Origin: Eubacterium sp.
Lineage (GTDB): Bacteria > Bacillota > Clostridia > Lachnospirales > Lachnospiraceae
Direction of reading: 5' to 3'
Length of the DNA: 39,666 bases
Assembly: GCA_003486385.1 (NCBI GenBank)
Contig: DNFT01000037.1
Span: forward strand, 1 to 39,666
The notes under the pieces are model-generated. The model saw only the letters and a list, made by a program, of their open reading frames with translations, was not told the origin of the DNA and ran no database searches. Shown here piece by piece: positions 16,179 through 25,115 of this stretch (positions are counted from its first letter, which is position 1; every line of letters begins with the position of its first letter). Position numbers and translations under genes: made by a program.

Positions 16179-16250
16179 CAGCTCGACGGGGAATCGAACC
16201 CCGGTTTCCGCCGTGAGAGGGCGGCGTCTTAACCGCTTGACCATCGAGCC
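16179..16250 (-). tRNA. tRNA-Glu (CUC), copy 3
   Basis: Identical over 72 bases to the copy at 16029-16100; anticodon CUC. The 78-base spacers on both sides match those of the other copies. Confidence 0.95.
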
Positions 16251-16328
16251 ATATCCTATCTTAAATTACCGGCTGCGCATGCAGCCATCATATCAATATG
16301 ACATTCTCACACATCATATCGATATCAG

Positions 16329-16400
16329 CAGCTCGACGGGGAATCGAACCCCGGTTTCCGCCGTGAGAGGGCGGCGTCTTAACCGCTTGACCATCGAGCC
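16329..16400 (-). tRNA. tRNA-Glu (CUC), copy 2
   Basis: Identical over 72 bases to the other copies; anticodon CUC. The spacer after it carries the altered hairpin loop GCAT. Confidence 0.95.
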
Positions 16401-16478
16401 ATATCCTATCTTAAATTACCGGCTGCACAGGCAGCCATCATATCAATATAATATTCTCACATATCATATCAATATCAG

Positions 16479-16550
16479 CAGCTCGACGGGGAATCGAACC
16501 CCGGTTTCCGCCGTGAGAGGGCGGCGTCTTAACCGCTTGACCATCGAGCC
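16479..16550 (-). tRNA. tRNA-Glu (CUC), copy 1 (promoter-proximal)
   Basis: Identical over 72 bases to the other copies; anticodon CUC. Its upstream sequence differs from the spacers and contains the array's likely promoter. Confidence 0.95.
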
Positions 16551-16567
16551 ATACCGAACACTTCTAC

Positions 16568-16596
16568 AATATACACTAGCTTTGACAAAAAAGCAA
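16568..16596 (-). promoter_or_regulatory. Probable promoter of the tRNA-Glu array
   Basis: Minus strand TTGCTT (16591-16596), 17 bases, TATATT (16568-16573), followed about 18 bases later by the first tRNA. The -35 box is imperfect. The A/T-rich stem AAAAAAG/CTTTTTT at its upstream edge might also end polC transcripts. Confidence 0.55.
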
Positions 16597-16665
16597 GCTT
16601 TTTTTTGCATTTTATTTAAGTTGTTCAATTTGTGTATATTTTATATCATTTTCAGATAATTTAAC

Positions 16666-16730
16666 TTTGGGACAAGGGGTCAGACCCCTGTCCCAGCCCA
16701 TGGGACAGGGGTCTGACCCCTTGTCCCAAA
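16666..16730. repeat. Perfect 30-bp palindrome with GGGACA core
   Basis: Arms 16666-16695 and 16701-16730 are perfect complements around GCCCA. The arm begins TTTGGGACAAGGGGTCAGAC; GGGGTCAGACCCC is itself palindromic. It begins four bases after the polC stop codon and has no T-run, so it is not a usual terminator. GGGGTCAGACCCC sequences recur as dispersed REP-like repeats in many bacteria, which I know from memory and have not searched. Confidence 0.9.
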
Positions 16731-16734
16731 TCTG

Positions 16735-19700
16735 TCAGCCGGTGAGAAGCCCATCAAACAGCGACAACTGGTTGCTCTCAGGTAAGTCTCCCAGTATTCC
16801 AAGGTCACCAAGCAGTGCAACAACTGTCTTTGACGCCTTAGTTCTCGTCTGGAAATCGTCTCTTGAAAGGAACGGTCCCTGCTCTGCCGCATTCATGATA
16901 AGCTCCGCAGCGACATCTCCAAGACCATCTATGGAGTTGAACGGCGGCAGAAGCTTTCCGTCAACTATCTGGAAATTGCGCGAATGTGACTTATATAAAT
17001 CAATCGGAAGAAACTCAAGCCCGCGCGCATACATTTCCTGTACAAGACGCATATCCTTGAGCGTATCCTCCTCCTTCTTTGAAAGGCTGTCACTTCTCTT
17101 CTTATAGTCGGCGATATAGTAATCTAATTTTTCCTTGCCCATACACATGAGCTCATAGGAAAAGGCTGTCGCACGTATACTGAAATATGCCGCATAGTAT
17201 GCAAGCGGATAGAATACCTTACAGTAGGCGATTCTCCACGCCATCATAACGTAAGCCGCCGCATGTGCCTTTGGGAACATGTACTTAATCTTAAGACAGG
17301 AGTCAATATACCACTGCGGAACTCCATGCTCAAGCATCTGCTCCGGCCAGCCCGGTTTAAGTCCTTTTCCCTTACGCACACTCTCCATTATGGTAAAGGA
17401 AAGCTCCTTATCCATTCCCTTTCCAATCAGATATATCATAATATCATCTCTACAACAGATTGCCGTTGAAATCGTGGCAACGCCGCTCATAATGAGTGTC
17501 TGCGCGTTTCCGAGCCACACGTCCGTACCATGTGAAAGTCCTGATATACGCACAAGGTCCGCGAAGCAGGTAGGCTTCGCGTCAATAACCATCTGCATGG
17601 CAAAATCGGTTCCGAACTCAGGTATTCCAAGTGCCCCAAGCTTCGTTCCGCCTATATCCTCAGGTGAAATGCCAAGTGCCGATGTATCCTTAAAAAGGCT
17701 CATAACCTCCGGCGAATCAAGCGGTATCGTCTTTGGATCGATACCTGTAAGATCCTGAAGCATACGAATCATGGTAGGATCATCGTGCCCGAGAATATCA
17801 AGCTTTAAAAGGTTGTGGTCGATGCTGTGGTAATCAAAATGCGTTGTGACAATACTTGTTGTCATATCATTTGCAGGGTGCTGGATTGGTGTAAAGGTAT
17901 GGATTTCCTCCCCGATCGGAAGAACTATGATTCCTCCGGGGTGCTGTCCTGTAGAACGTCTGATGCCTGTACAGCCCTCCGATATTCTCACTATCTCACT
18001 GTCGCGCTTGGTCATTCCGCGCTCCTCAAAGTATTTGCGGACATAGCCGTATGCCGTCTTGTCGGCTACAGTGCCGACAGTCCCCGCCTTAAAGGTCTGT
18101 CCCTTTCCGAAAATAACCTCAGTGTACGAATGTGCCTTAGACTGATACTCTCCTGAGAAATTAAGGTCGATATCCGGCTCCTTATTTCCCTTGAAGCCAA
18201 GGAAGGTCTCAAATGGAATGTCAAAACCCTGCTTGGTGAGCGGTTTTCCGCATTTAGGGCATATTCTGTCCGGCATATCACAGCCCGCACCTCCGGAGAA
18301 TTTTTTTACATCCTCAGAGTCAAAATCATAGTAATGACAGTCCCCATTCATGCACAGATAATGTGGCGGAAGCGGATTAACCTCCGTTATTCCAGCCATT
18401 GTCGCCGCAAAGGATGAACCTACAGAGCCTCTGGAGCCTACAAGATATCCGTCCTCGTTCGACTTCCACACAAGCTTCTGTGCAATGATGTACATAACGG
18501 AATATCCGTTGCTGATAATGGAATTAAGCTCCCTGTCAAGACGTTCCTTAACTATCTCAGGAAGCTCCTCGCCATACATCTCATGCGCCGTGGTATAACA
18601 GATTTTTCTCAGCGTTTCATCCGAATTTTCAATTACAGGCGGACATTTATCAGGACGCACAGGCGATATTTTTTCACACATATCCGCAATCATATTGGTG
18701 TTCCGTATTACTACCTCATACGCCTTGTCGCTTCCCAGATACTGGAACTCAGACAGCATTTCCTCCGTTGTCCTTAAATACAGCGGAGCCTGCTTGTCAG
18801 CATCGTCAAAGCCCTGTCCCGCCATTATTATCCTTCTGTACACCTCATCCTCAGGATTTAAAAAGTGAACATCGCAGGTGGCGACAACCGGCTTTCCGAA
18901 CTGCTCTCCAAGCGCAACAATCCTCTTATTTATATCAATCAAATCCTGTTCAGAGGACACCCATATATCCTCCGAATCTATCATAAACCTGTTGTTTCCA
19001 AGCGGCTGTATCTCAAGATAATCGTAAAATTCCACAAGCCTTGCTATATCCTGCTCCGATTTGTTGTCAAGTATCGCCCTGTACAACTCACCCGCCTCAC
19101 ACGCTGAGCCAAGTATAAGCCCCTCCCTGTGCTTTATAAGCTCACTCTTAGGTATTCGAGGTCTCCTGTTAAAATACTTAAGATGTGCCATTGACGTAAG
19201 CCTGTACAGATTAGTTCTGCCGACATCATTCTTTGCAAGAATTATGGCATGGTATGAAGGGAGCTTCTTTACGATATTCTCCCTCTCATCGGCAAGGTTT
19301 TCCACCTGGTTAAGATTAACTATGCCCCGCTCCTCCATCATGGTCATAAACCTGAGGAATATTCCGGCACAGCACTCTGCATCATCAACGGCGCGGTGGT
19401 GATTTTCAAGCGACACGCCCACAGCCTTGGCAACCGTGTCAAGCTTGTACCTGTTAAGCTGCGGCAGGAGCGCTCTTGCAAGAGCCACCGTATCGACGAC
19501 CGTGTACTTCTTGTCCACACCCATAATCTGTTTCGCTTTCGTCTTTATAAATCCGGAGTCAAAATCAGCATTGTGCGCGACAAGCACTGCCCCCTCGCAA
19601 AAATCTATGAATTTAGGCAGTACTATCTCTATAGTCTCCGCATCAATCACCATGGAATCATTTATCCCGGTGAGCTTCTCAATTCTGAACGGTATAGGTA

Positions 19701-21216
19701 TCTCAGGGTTGACAAAACACGAAAAACTGTCGACACGCCTCCTGTTCTGATACTTCACGGCGCCGATTTCTATAATTCTGTCATACTCAGAGGAAAAGCC
19801 GGTTGTCTCAAGGTCGAACACGACGTATGTATCATCGAAGGTCTGTCCGGCAGGCTGTTCAATAAGTGCCTTTAGGTCATCCACAAGATATGCCTCAACA
19901 CCGTATATAACCTTGAAATCTTCCAGCTTTTCCACCGTATGATTAGCGTCCGGGAACGCCTGGCACACTCCGTGATCGGTGACTGCAATGGCAGGCATGC
20001 CCCACTTGGCTGCCTGTTTTATTATATCGGACACCTCGGATACACCATCCATATCGCTCATCTTGGTATGACAGTGAAGCTCCACTCTTTTCACATCTGA
20101 ATTATCCATTCTCTTGACTGTGAAATCAGGAATTTTCTTGATTCCTCTCACTGAGCTTACTCCGATTTCCTTGCTCCAGCTATCCATGGCAATGACACCC
20201 TTAATCTTGACAAAAGCGCCATCATTTATATCATTCTTGATTTCATCGAGGTTTTCCTTAGAGTTTAAGAAAAGCTTGACGGACATGGAATCGGTAAAAT
20301 CCGTCACATTAAATGTGATAAGCTGCTTACCTGTCCTTAGCTCCTTAACCTCCACGCCTCTTATCTTACCCCTTATGGCTCCTTCGCCTATTTCATGTGT
20401 TATTGTCGCAAGCTCAATCGCTTCATCATCAAAATCCTTGCCGTAGATGACATCCGGATTCGGCGACAGCTTTACAGAACGGTAGCTGCTCTTGTTATCA
20501 TCCTTTGCCGCAGCACCCTTCTTATTCTTGTCGAATACCTTGGCATCCGTCTTAAGCCTTCCGGCAGCAGCCCCTGTTCCCTGCGCCTCATCCGCCTTCT
20601 TATCATTCGCACCGGCAGCACTGTCGCTTGAAGCAGTCTGACTGCCTTCTGTCACACCATCCTCCGTCACAACGGCAAGCTGCATGTGGACAACCGGAGT
20701 CTCCTTCGCCTCATGCTTTGCTTCCTTGTATATAACATCAAAATCTATCTCAAATCCACAGCGGTCAAAAAAGACCATGTGGAGATATTCGCGCAGCGGT
20801 GTTATCCTGTCCCTCACGATATTTCCATCCTTGACAGTAAGCTCCATTCTGTCGTGTGCGGTAAATACAACCTTTGCCTTTTTTAGTATTTCATAATCAA
20901 AAATACTCTCCGCCTTCAGTTCCTCAAGAATACTCTCCCTGTATATGCCCCACAGCTTTTCCTGTGTATACTGGCTGGAAAGCTCATACTTTTCCACCAC
21001 ATGGATATCCAGCGTCTTAAACGGAGGAATCTGTTTCCTGAAGCCATCCTCCAACGCGAATATAATATGCTTTGGAATAAGTCTTTTAGATACAATATAT
21101 ACCCTAAGTCTGGTTTTGGCCGAGTTGGTTGCAACCTTAAGCACATCAACATCGGCCAAAATATCCATCATTTCTTCATTAAATTCAAGTGTAGGAAATG
21201 TATCAAACAACTTCAT
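16735..21216 (-). CDS. polC: DNA polymerase III PolC (Gram-positive type)
   Basis: Replicative polymerase with proofreading. About 1,493 residues. Order: N-terminal domain (1-190), a low-complexity Ala/Lys/Asp/Gly linker (about 190-240), OB fold (about 270-350), PHP domain first part (VELHCHTKMSDMDGV, about 380), inserted DEDD exonuclease (VVFDLETTGFSSEYDRIIEI, about 465-640), PHP remainder, a zinc-binding segment with CMNGDC and CPKCGK, and the palm (KEPDIDLNFSGEYQSKAHSY). The frame is open to an ATG at 21252 overlapping ispG; the ATG at 21214-21216, seven bases after the ispG stop and starting MKLFDTFPTLEF, fits PolC starts better, but the ribosome site is weak for both. Last gene of the pyrH-polC block. 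Confidence 0.97.
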   Translation of the reverse strand: MKLFDTFPTLEFNEEMMDILADVDVLKVATNSAKTRLRVYIVSKRLIPKHIIFALEDGFRKQIPPFKTLDIHVVEKYELSSQYTQEKLWGIYRESILEELKAESIFDYEILKKAKVVFTAHDRMELTVKDGNIVRDRITPLREYLHMVFFDRCGFEIDFDVIYKEAKHEAKETPVVHMQLAVVTEDGVTEGSQTASSDSAAGANDKKADEAQGTGAAAGRLKTDAKVFDKNKKGAAAKDDNKSSYRSVKLSPNPDVIYGKDFDDEAIELATITHEIGEGAIRGKIRGVEVKELRTGKQLITFNVTDFTDSMSVKLFLNSKENLDEIKNDINDGAFVKIKGVIAMDSWSKEIGVSSVRGIKKIPDFTVKRMDNSDVKRVELHCHTKMSDMDGVSEVSDIIKQAAKWGMPAIAVTDHGVCQAFPDANHTVEKLEDFKVIYGVEAYLVDDLKALIEQPAGQTFDDTYVVFDLETTGFSSEYDRIIEIGAVKYQNRRRVDSFSCFVNPEIPIPFRIEKLTGINDSMVIDAETIEIVLPKFIDFCEGAVLVAHNADFDSGFIKTKAKQIMGVDKKYTVVDTVALARALLPQLNRYKLDTVAKAVGVSLENHHRAVDDAECCAGIFLRFMTMMEERGIVNLNQVENLADERENIVKKLPSYHAIILAKNDVGRTNLYRLTSMAHLKYFNRRPRIPKSELIKHREGLILGSACEAGELYRAILDNKSEQDIARLVEFYDYLEIQPLGNNRFMIDSEDIWVSSEQDLIDINKRIVALGEQFGKPVVATCDVHFLNPEDEVYRRIIMAGQGFDDADKQAPLYLRTTEEMLSEFQYLGSDKAYEVVIRNTNMIADMCEKISPVRPDKCPPVIENSDETLRKICYTTAHEMYGEELPEIVKERLDRELNSIISNGYSVMYIIAQKLVWKSNEDGYLVGSRGSVGSSFAATMAGITEVNPLPPHYLCMNGDCHYYDFDSEDVKKFSGGAGCDMPDRICPKCGKPLTKQGFDIPFETFLGFKGNKEPDIDLNFSGEYQSKAHSYTEVIFGKGQTFKAGTVGTVADKTAYGYVRKYFEERGMTKRDSEIVRISEGCTGIRRSTGQHPGGIIVLPIGEEIHTFTPIQHPANDMTTSIVTTHFDYHSIDHNLLKLDILGHDDPTMIRMLQDLTGIDPKTIPLDSPEVMSLFKDTSALGISPEDIGGTKLGALGIPEFGTDFAMQMVIDAKPTCFADLVRISGLSHGTDVWLGNAQTLIMSGVATISTAICCRDDIMIYLIGKGMDKELSFTIMESVRKGKGLKPGWPEQMLEHGVPQWYIDSCLKIKYMFPKAHAAAYVMMAWRIAYCKVFYPLAYYAAYFSIRATAFSYELMCMGKEKLDYYIADYKKRSDSLSKKEEDTLKDMRLVQEMYARGLEFLPIDLYKSHSRNFQIVDGKLLPPFNSIDGLGDVAAELIMNAAEQGPFLSRDDFQTRTKASKTVVALLGDLGILGDLPESNQLSLFDGLLTG

Positions 21217-21223
21217 CTGTAAA

Positions 21224-22306
21224 TCACTTTTCCTTCCAATTATCAAGTTCATACTTGAGCGCGGACAACAGCTCAGCCTCAGGCATCCTGCGTATTATCT
21301 CACCCTTCTTTATGAGCACGCCTTCCCCTTTTCCGCCTGCAATTCCAAGATCCGCTTCCTTAGCTTCACCCGGCCCGTTTACAACGCAGCCCATAACTGC
21401 AAGCTTCAGATTAAGCTCCTCATAACCGGCGGCAAGCTTCTCCACCTTCTCCGCAAGACCGATAAGGTCGATACTCGTTCTTCCGCAGGTCGGGCATGAC
21501 ACGATCTCTATTCCGCTCTGTCTTATACCCAATGTCTTAAGTATCGTCTTCGCCGCCTTAATCTCCTCCACAGGGTCGCCTGTGAGTGAGACTCTTATTG
21601 TATCGCCGATTCCCTGACCAAGTATAAGTCCAAGCCCGACAGCCGACTTGATGCTTCCCGTTAAAACCGTTCCCGATTCTGTGATTCCGACATGAAGCGG
21701 ATAATCTGTCTTTGCGGAAATAAGCTCATGTGCCTTTACACACATCATTACATTTGAGGATTTTATGCTTATGACAAGATTATCATAGTCCATATCCTCT
21801 ATTATGCGCACCTTGTCTAAGGCGCTCTCAACCAGCCCCTCTGCCGTCACACCACCATATTTTTCCACAAGATTTTTCTCAAGTGAGCCTGAGTTGACCC
21901 CGACACGGATAGGTATATTTCTCTCCTTCGCGACATCCACAACAGCCTTTATCCTGTCCAGGCTTCCGATATTGCCCGGATTGATACGGATTTTATCCAC
22001 GCCGTTTTCCATAGCCGCAATCGCGAGCCTGTAATCAAAATGTATATCTGCAACAACCGGGATGTGAACTCTCTTTTTTATCTCCCCAATAGCCTGCACA
22101 GCCTCCATAGTCGGAACTGCACATCTTATTATCTCACAGCCCGCAGCCTCAAGTCCTGCAATCTGCTCCACCGTGGCGTCCACATTCTCTGTTCTGGTAT
22201 TTGTCATTGACTGAATCGCTATAGGATTATTTCCGCCAATCAGCACACCGCCGATATTTATAACGCGCGTGTGCTTTCTCTCAATCGAATTATTATAATT
22301 CCTCAT
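21224..22306 (-). CDS. ispG: 4-hydroxy-3-methylbut-2-enyl diphosphate synthase (IspG/GcpE)
   Basis: Iron-sulfur enzyme of the methylerythritol-phosphate pathway; converts MEcPP to HMBPP. The 360 residues are the usual bacterial length without the plant insert. The N-terminal TIM barrel opens with RKHTRVINIGGVLIGGNNPI; the [4Fe-4S] ligands are in CPTCGRTSIDL and GCVVNGPGEA near the C-terminus. AAAGGAG lies about five bases before the ATG. It sits between rseP and polC, the normal order in Clostridia; dxr of the same pathway is two genes upstream. A 203-base gap with an inverted-repeat element separates it from rseP. Confidence 0.98.
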   Translation of the reverse strand: MRNYNNSIERKHTRVINIGGVLIGGNNPIAIQSMTNTRTENVDATVEQIAGLEAAGCEIIRCAVPTMEAVQAIGEIKKRVHIPVVADIHFDYRLAIAAMENGVDKIRINPGNIGSLDRIKAVVDVAKERNIPIRVGVNSGSLEKNLVEKYGGVTAEGLVESALDKVRIIEDMDYDNLVISIKSSNVMMCVKAHELISAKTDYPLHVGITESGTVLTGSIKSAVGLGLILGQGIGDTIRVSLTGDPVEEIKAAKTILKTLGIRQSGIEIVSCPTCGRTSIDLIGLAEKVEKLAAGYEELNLKLAVMGCVVNGPGEAKEADLGIAGGKGEGVLIKKGEIIRRMPEAELLSALKYELDNWKEK

Positions 22307-22337
22307 ATATGCTCCTTTCCGGACACGTTCTCACTCC

Positions 22338-22420
22338 TTGAACACCGCAGCAGTACATAAGCGGCTAAAATACAGCCGCTAAGAACATCAGCTAGCTACG
22401 CGAACTATTACGGTGTTCAA
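22338..22420. repeat. Nested inverted repeats between rseP and ispG
   Basis: A perfect outer 10-bp pair TTGAACACCG (22338-22347) / CGGTGTTCAA (22411-22420) encloses a 7-bp hairpin AGCGGCT/AGCCGCT (22360-22366 with 22374-22380). There is no T-run. The plan resembles the element at 8691-8786, and both contain ACATAAGC and AGCTA, but the sequences are otherwise different. Confidence 0.5.
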
Positions 22421-22509
22421 AAGATCCGGCAGTATACTGGTAAAATCGAACAACTGTTATCGTAAAATTTGAATTTTGCAATTGCCTGTCTGTTATACCG
22501 GGTAAGGTG

Positions 22510-23805
22510 TTAAAACAGCTTGGTAATATCGTTAAACAATATAAAGAACATCAATATCATAAGCAATGCCATGCCTATAAGATGTACCAGTCCCTCCTTC
22601 TTCTGGTCGACAGGCTTTCCTCTCACTGCCTCTATGAGCAGGAACAGAAGCCTTCCCCCATCAAGAGCCGGAATAGGAAGCAGGTTCATAACACCAAGGT
22701 TGGCGCTTATCATTACTACCCAGTTGGCAAGATTTAAGATTACATAGAACACTCCATCCGGCTTGCTCTGCTCAACCACATCGCTGATTGCCGACACAAT
22801 TCCGACCGGGCCTGCTACATCGTCCTTGGTCACCTTGCCTGTAAATAACATCTTAAGGCTCTCAAATACCGTATTTATCCAGTACTTCACCTCAATGGCG
22901 CTGTATTTCAGTGTCTGAATAGGATTGACCTTCACGCGCGCCGCAGAAAATGACATTCCTGTCTCGTAATAAGAATTATGGTTAAGCACCGGCGTAACCG
23001 TGAGGTCGACAACCTCCCCATCACGGAACACTGCAACATTTATCTTTCCGCCTCCACAGCTTCTTATCGCCTGAATAGCCTCATCAGTGGATTTTATAGC
23101 CACGCCGTTCACCTGAATTATCTGGTCATTGGTCTTAAAGCCCGCAAGTGCAGCCGCGCCCGTCTGTGTGAGTCCTGAGATAACCGCGTTCTCCCCAAGA
23201 TATACACCGAGCTGGTAGACGTCCTCCTCTATATATCTTGGAACAACTGTCGTCTCATACTTAGCACCGTCACGCTCATAGGTTATGTTGAGTGTATTTC
23301 CGGTATGAAGCTGATAATACAGACTGTATTCCTTATAAAAATGTATTCTTTTGCCATTTACCGAGGTGATGACATCCCCTGCCTGAAGCCCCGCCTCCTC
23401 AGCAACGCTTCCCTCCGTCACGCTGTACAGCTTACATGGGTCATAGCCAATGCTTCCGATTATGAATACTGCCATTATAAACGCGAGAAGAAAATTAAAA
23501 ATAGGTCCTGCAGCTATAACGGAGATTCTTCTCCAGACGGATTTCGAGGTAAAGAGCTTATCCTTGTCAAGCTCACTTATCCCATCCTCACTTCCATCCT
23601 CCCCCGCCATAATGCAGGCTCCTCCAAACGGCAGAAGCTTGAGTGAAAAAAGTGTTCCTTTTTTCTTAAATTTAAGTATTGTAGGACCAAGTCCAAGTGC
23701 GAACTCGCTCACCGCTATTCCGTTCGCCCTTGCAACTATAAAATGTCCGAACTCGTGAATGATTACAATGATGCTGAGAATAATAATTGCGATAATAATA
23801 TTCAA
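22510..23805 (-). CDS. rseP: Site-2 intramembrane metalloprotease RseP/RasP
   Basis: Cleaves substrates such as anti-sigma factors and signal peptides within the membrane. The 431-residue protein has the zinc motif HEFGH in the first transmembrane helix (about 17-21), two PDZ domains (LQAGDVITSVNGKRIHFYKE near 140 and FKTNDQIIQVNGVAIKSTDE near 220), and the third metal ligand in NLLPIPALDGGRL near the C-terminus, followed by a last helix. The start codon is TTG with GAGGAGG ten bases upstream. A functional link to the ECF sigma and propeller pair at 9-12 kb is possible but not shown by the sequence. Confidence 0.97.
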   Translation of the reverse strand: MNIIIAIIILSIIVIIHEFGHFIVARANGIAVSEFALGLGPTILKFKKKGTLFSLKLLPFGGACIMAGEDGSEDGISELDKDKLFTSKSVWRRISVIAAGPIFNFLLAFIMAVFIIGSIGYDPCKLYSVTEGSVAEEAGLQAGDVITSVNGKRIHFYKEYSLYYQLHTGNTLNITYERDGAKYETTVVPRYIEEDVYQLGVYLGENAVISGLTQTGAAALAGFKTNDQIIQVNGVAIKSTDEAIQAIRSCGGGKINVAVFRDGEVVDLTVTPVLNHNSYYETGMSFSAARVKVNPIQTLKYSAIEVKYWINTVFESLKMLFTGKVTKDDVAGPVGIVSAISDVVEQSKPDGVFYVILNLANWVVMISANLGVMNLLPIPALDGGRLLFLLIEAVRGKPVDQKKEGLVHLIGMALLMILMFFILFNDITKLF

Positions 23806-23899
23806 GTTGTAATATCCTCCTCAAAAATACGTTAATAAACCGCATACACACATAATGCAGCTACGCTCACCCGACATACATGCACATTACACGGTGCCT

Positions 23900-25045
23900 C
23901 TAATAACGGCTCCTTATAAACTCATAAGCTGCCGCCTCCGTATCAAGAATCTGCTTTACATCAGGATTATCAATATATTCTATGTTAGTCATAGTTTGTT
24001 CTATTATATCAATAATATCAAGATATTTTATCTTTCTGTCAAGGAACATCGCAACTGCAAGCTCGTTGGCAGCATTGAACATGGTAGGAACATTTCCGCC
24101 CTTTCTTCCTGCTTCATAAGCAAGTGCAAGTCCTCTGAAATTAATCATATCCGGCTTCTCAAAGGTAATCTGGTTAAGCTTCCAGAAATCAAGGTGCTGC
24201 GTGTCAAGAAATCTTCTCTCAGGATAATAGAGTGCATACTGTATAGGCAGCCTCATGTCCGGCGTTCCAAGCTGTGCCATAACTGCTCCATCCTCGAATT
24301 CCACCATCGAATGTATAACACTCTGAGGCTGGACTACAACCTGAACCTGGTCAAGCTCCACACCAAAAAGCCATCTTGCCTCCATGACCTCAAGCCCCTT
24401 ATTGACCATCGTTGAGGAATCTATGGTAATCTTCCTTCCCATCGCCCAGTTAGGATGCTTAAGTGCGTCCTCCACCTTGATATCCCTCATCTGCTCAATG
24501 GTTCTTCCCCTGAACGGTCCGCCTGAGGCAGTGAGAAGTATCTTGTGGATTTTATTCTGCCTCTCACCATTAAGACACTGGAATATAGCGCTATGCTCGC
24601 TGTCAACCGGGAGAATCCTTACTCCCTTTTCTGCAGCAAGCTTCATAATAATGTGTCCTGCTGTTACAAGTGTCTCCTTATTTGCAAGGGCAATATCCTT
24701 ACCCGCATTGATAGCCTCAATAGTAGGAACTATTCCCATCATGCCGACAACCGCAGTGACAACAATCTCCGCCTGTTCCATTGCAGCGGCATGGATAAGT
24801 CCGTCCATCCCTGTTCCGTATTCTATTCCCGTCACATCCGAAAGTCTTGCTCTTAGCCTGGCAAGCGCCTTATCATCCGCCATTGAGACGAAGGACGGTC
24901 TAAACTCCCTCACCTGCTGCTCTAAAAGCTCAACATTATTCCCCGCTGACAGGGCAACAACTTTGATATCATTGTTTTTTCTCACTACATCAAGAGTCTG
25001 GGTTCCTATTGAACCTGTAGACCCAAGTACAGATATATTTTTCAA
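23900..25045 (-). CDS. dxr: 1-deoxy-D-xylulose-5-phosphate reductoisomerase
   Basis: NADPH-dependent second step of the methylerythritol-phosphate pathway. 381 residues. NADPH motif GSTGSIGTQTLDVV at the N-terminus; metal and substrate segments LPVDSEHSAIFQCL, SGGPFRG and TIDSSTMVNKGLEVMEARWL. The frame is open to a TTG at 25069, but GAGG lies eight bases before the TTG at 25043-25045, giving MKNISVLGSTGSIG, the normal family start. Between cdsA and rseP, as is usual in Firmicutes. Confidence 0.97.
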   Translation of the reverse strand: MKNISVLGSTGSIGTQTLDVVRKNNDIKVVALSAGNNVELLEQQVREFRPSFVSMADDKALARLRARLSDVTGIEYGTGMDGLIHAAAMEQAEIVVTAVVGMMGIVPTIEAINAGKDIALANKETLVTAGHIIMKLAAEKGVRILPVDSEHSAIFQCLNGERQNKIHKILLTASGGPFRGRTIEQMRDIKVEDALKHPNWAMGRKITIDSSTMVNKGLEVMEARWLFGVELDQVQVVVQPQSVIHSMVEFEDGAVMAQLGTPDMRLPIQYALYYPERRFLDTQHLDFWKLNQITFEKPDMINFRGLALAYEAGRKGGNVPTMFNAANELAVAMFLDRKIKYLDIIDIIEQTMTNIEYIDNPDVKQILDTEAAAYEFIRSRY

Positions 25046-25115
25046 AACAAAAACCTCATTTCCGGGCAAACTTAAGCATCCTTAAAACACAGCTTAAAAT
25101 TCATAAATAAATTTT

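Larger units (their letters stand above)
16029..16550. repeat. Tandem 150-bp repeat carrying four tRNA-Glu genes
   Basis: tRNA genes begin at exact 150-base steps (16029, 16179, 16329, 16479), each with 72 identical bases and nearly identical 78-base spacers. Each spacer holds a perfect stem GGCTGC/GCAGCC; in the middle spacer (16251-16328) the loop has changed from ACAG to GCAT while the stem is intact. This indicates recent unequal duplication. Confidence 0.95.

Noticed and set aside
16029..16550. Regular repeats that could suggest a CRISPR array
   Set aside because: Repeat units are complete tRNAs and the 78-base intervals are near-identical to each other, unlike CRISPR spacers; no cas genes are present.
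15904..16659. A 251-codon plus-strand frame with four repeated peptide blocks
   Set aside because: It is the reverse complement of the four tRNA-Glu genes and spacers; the peptide repeats only mirror the 150-bp DNA repeat.
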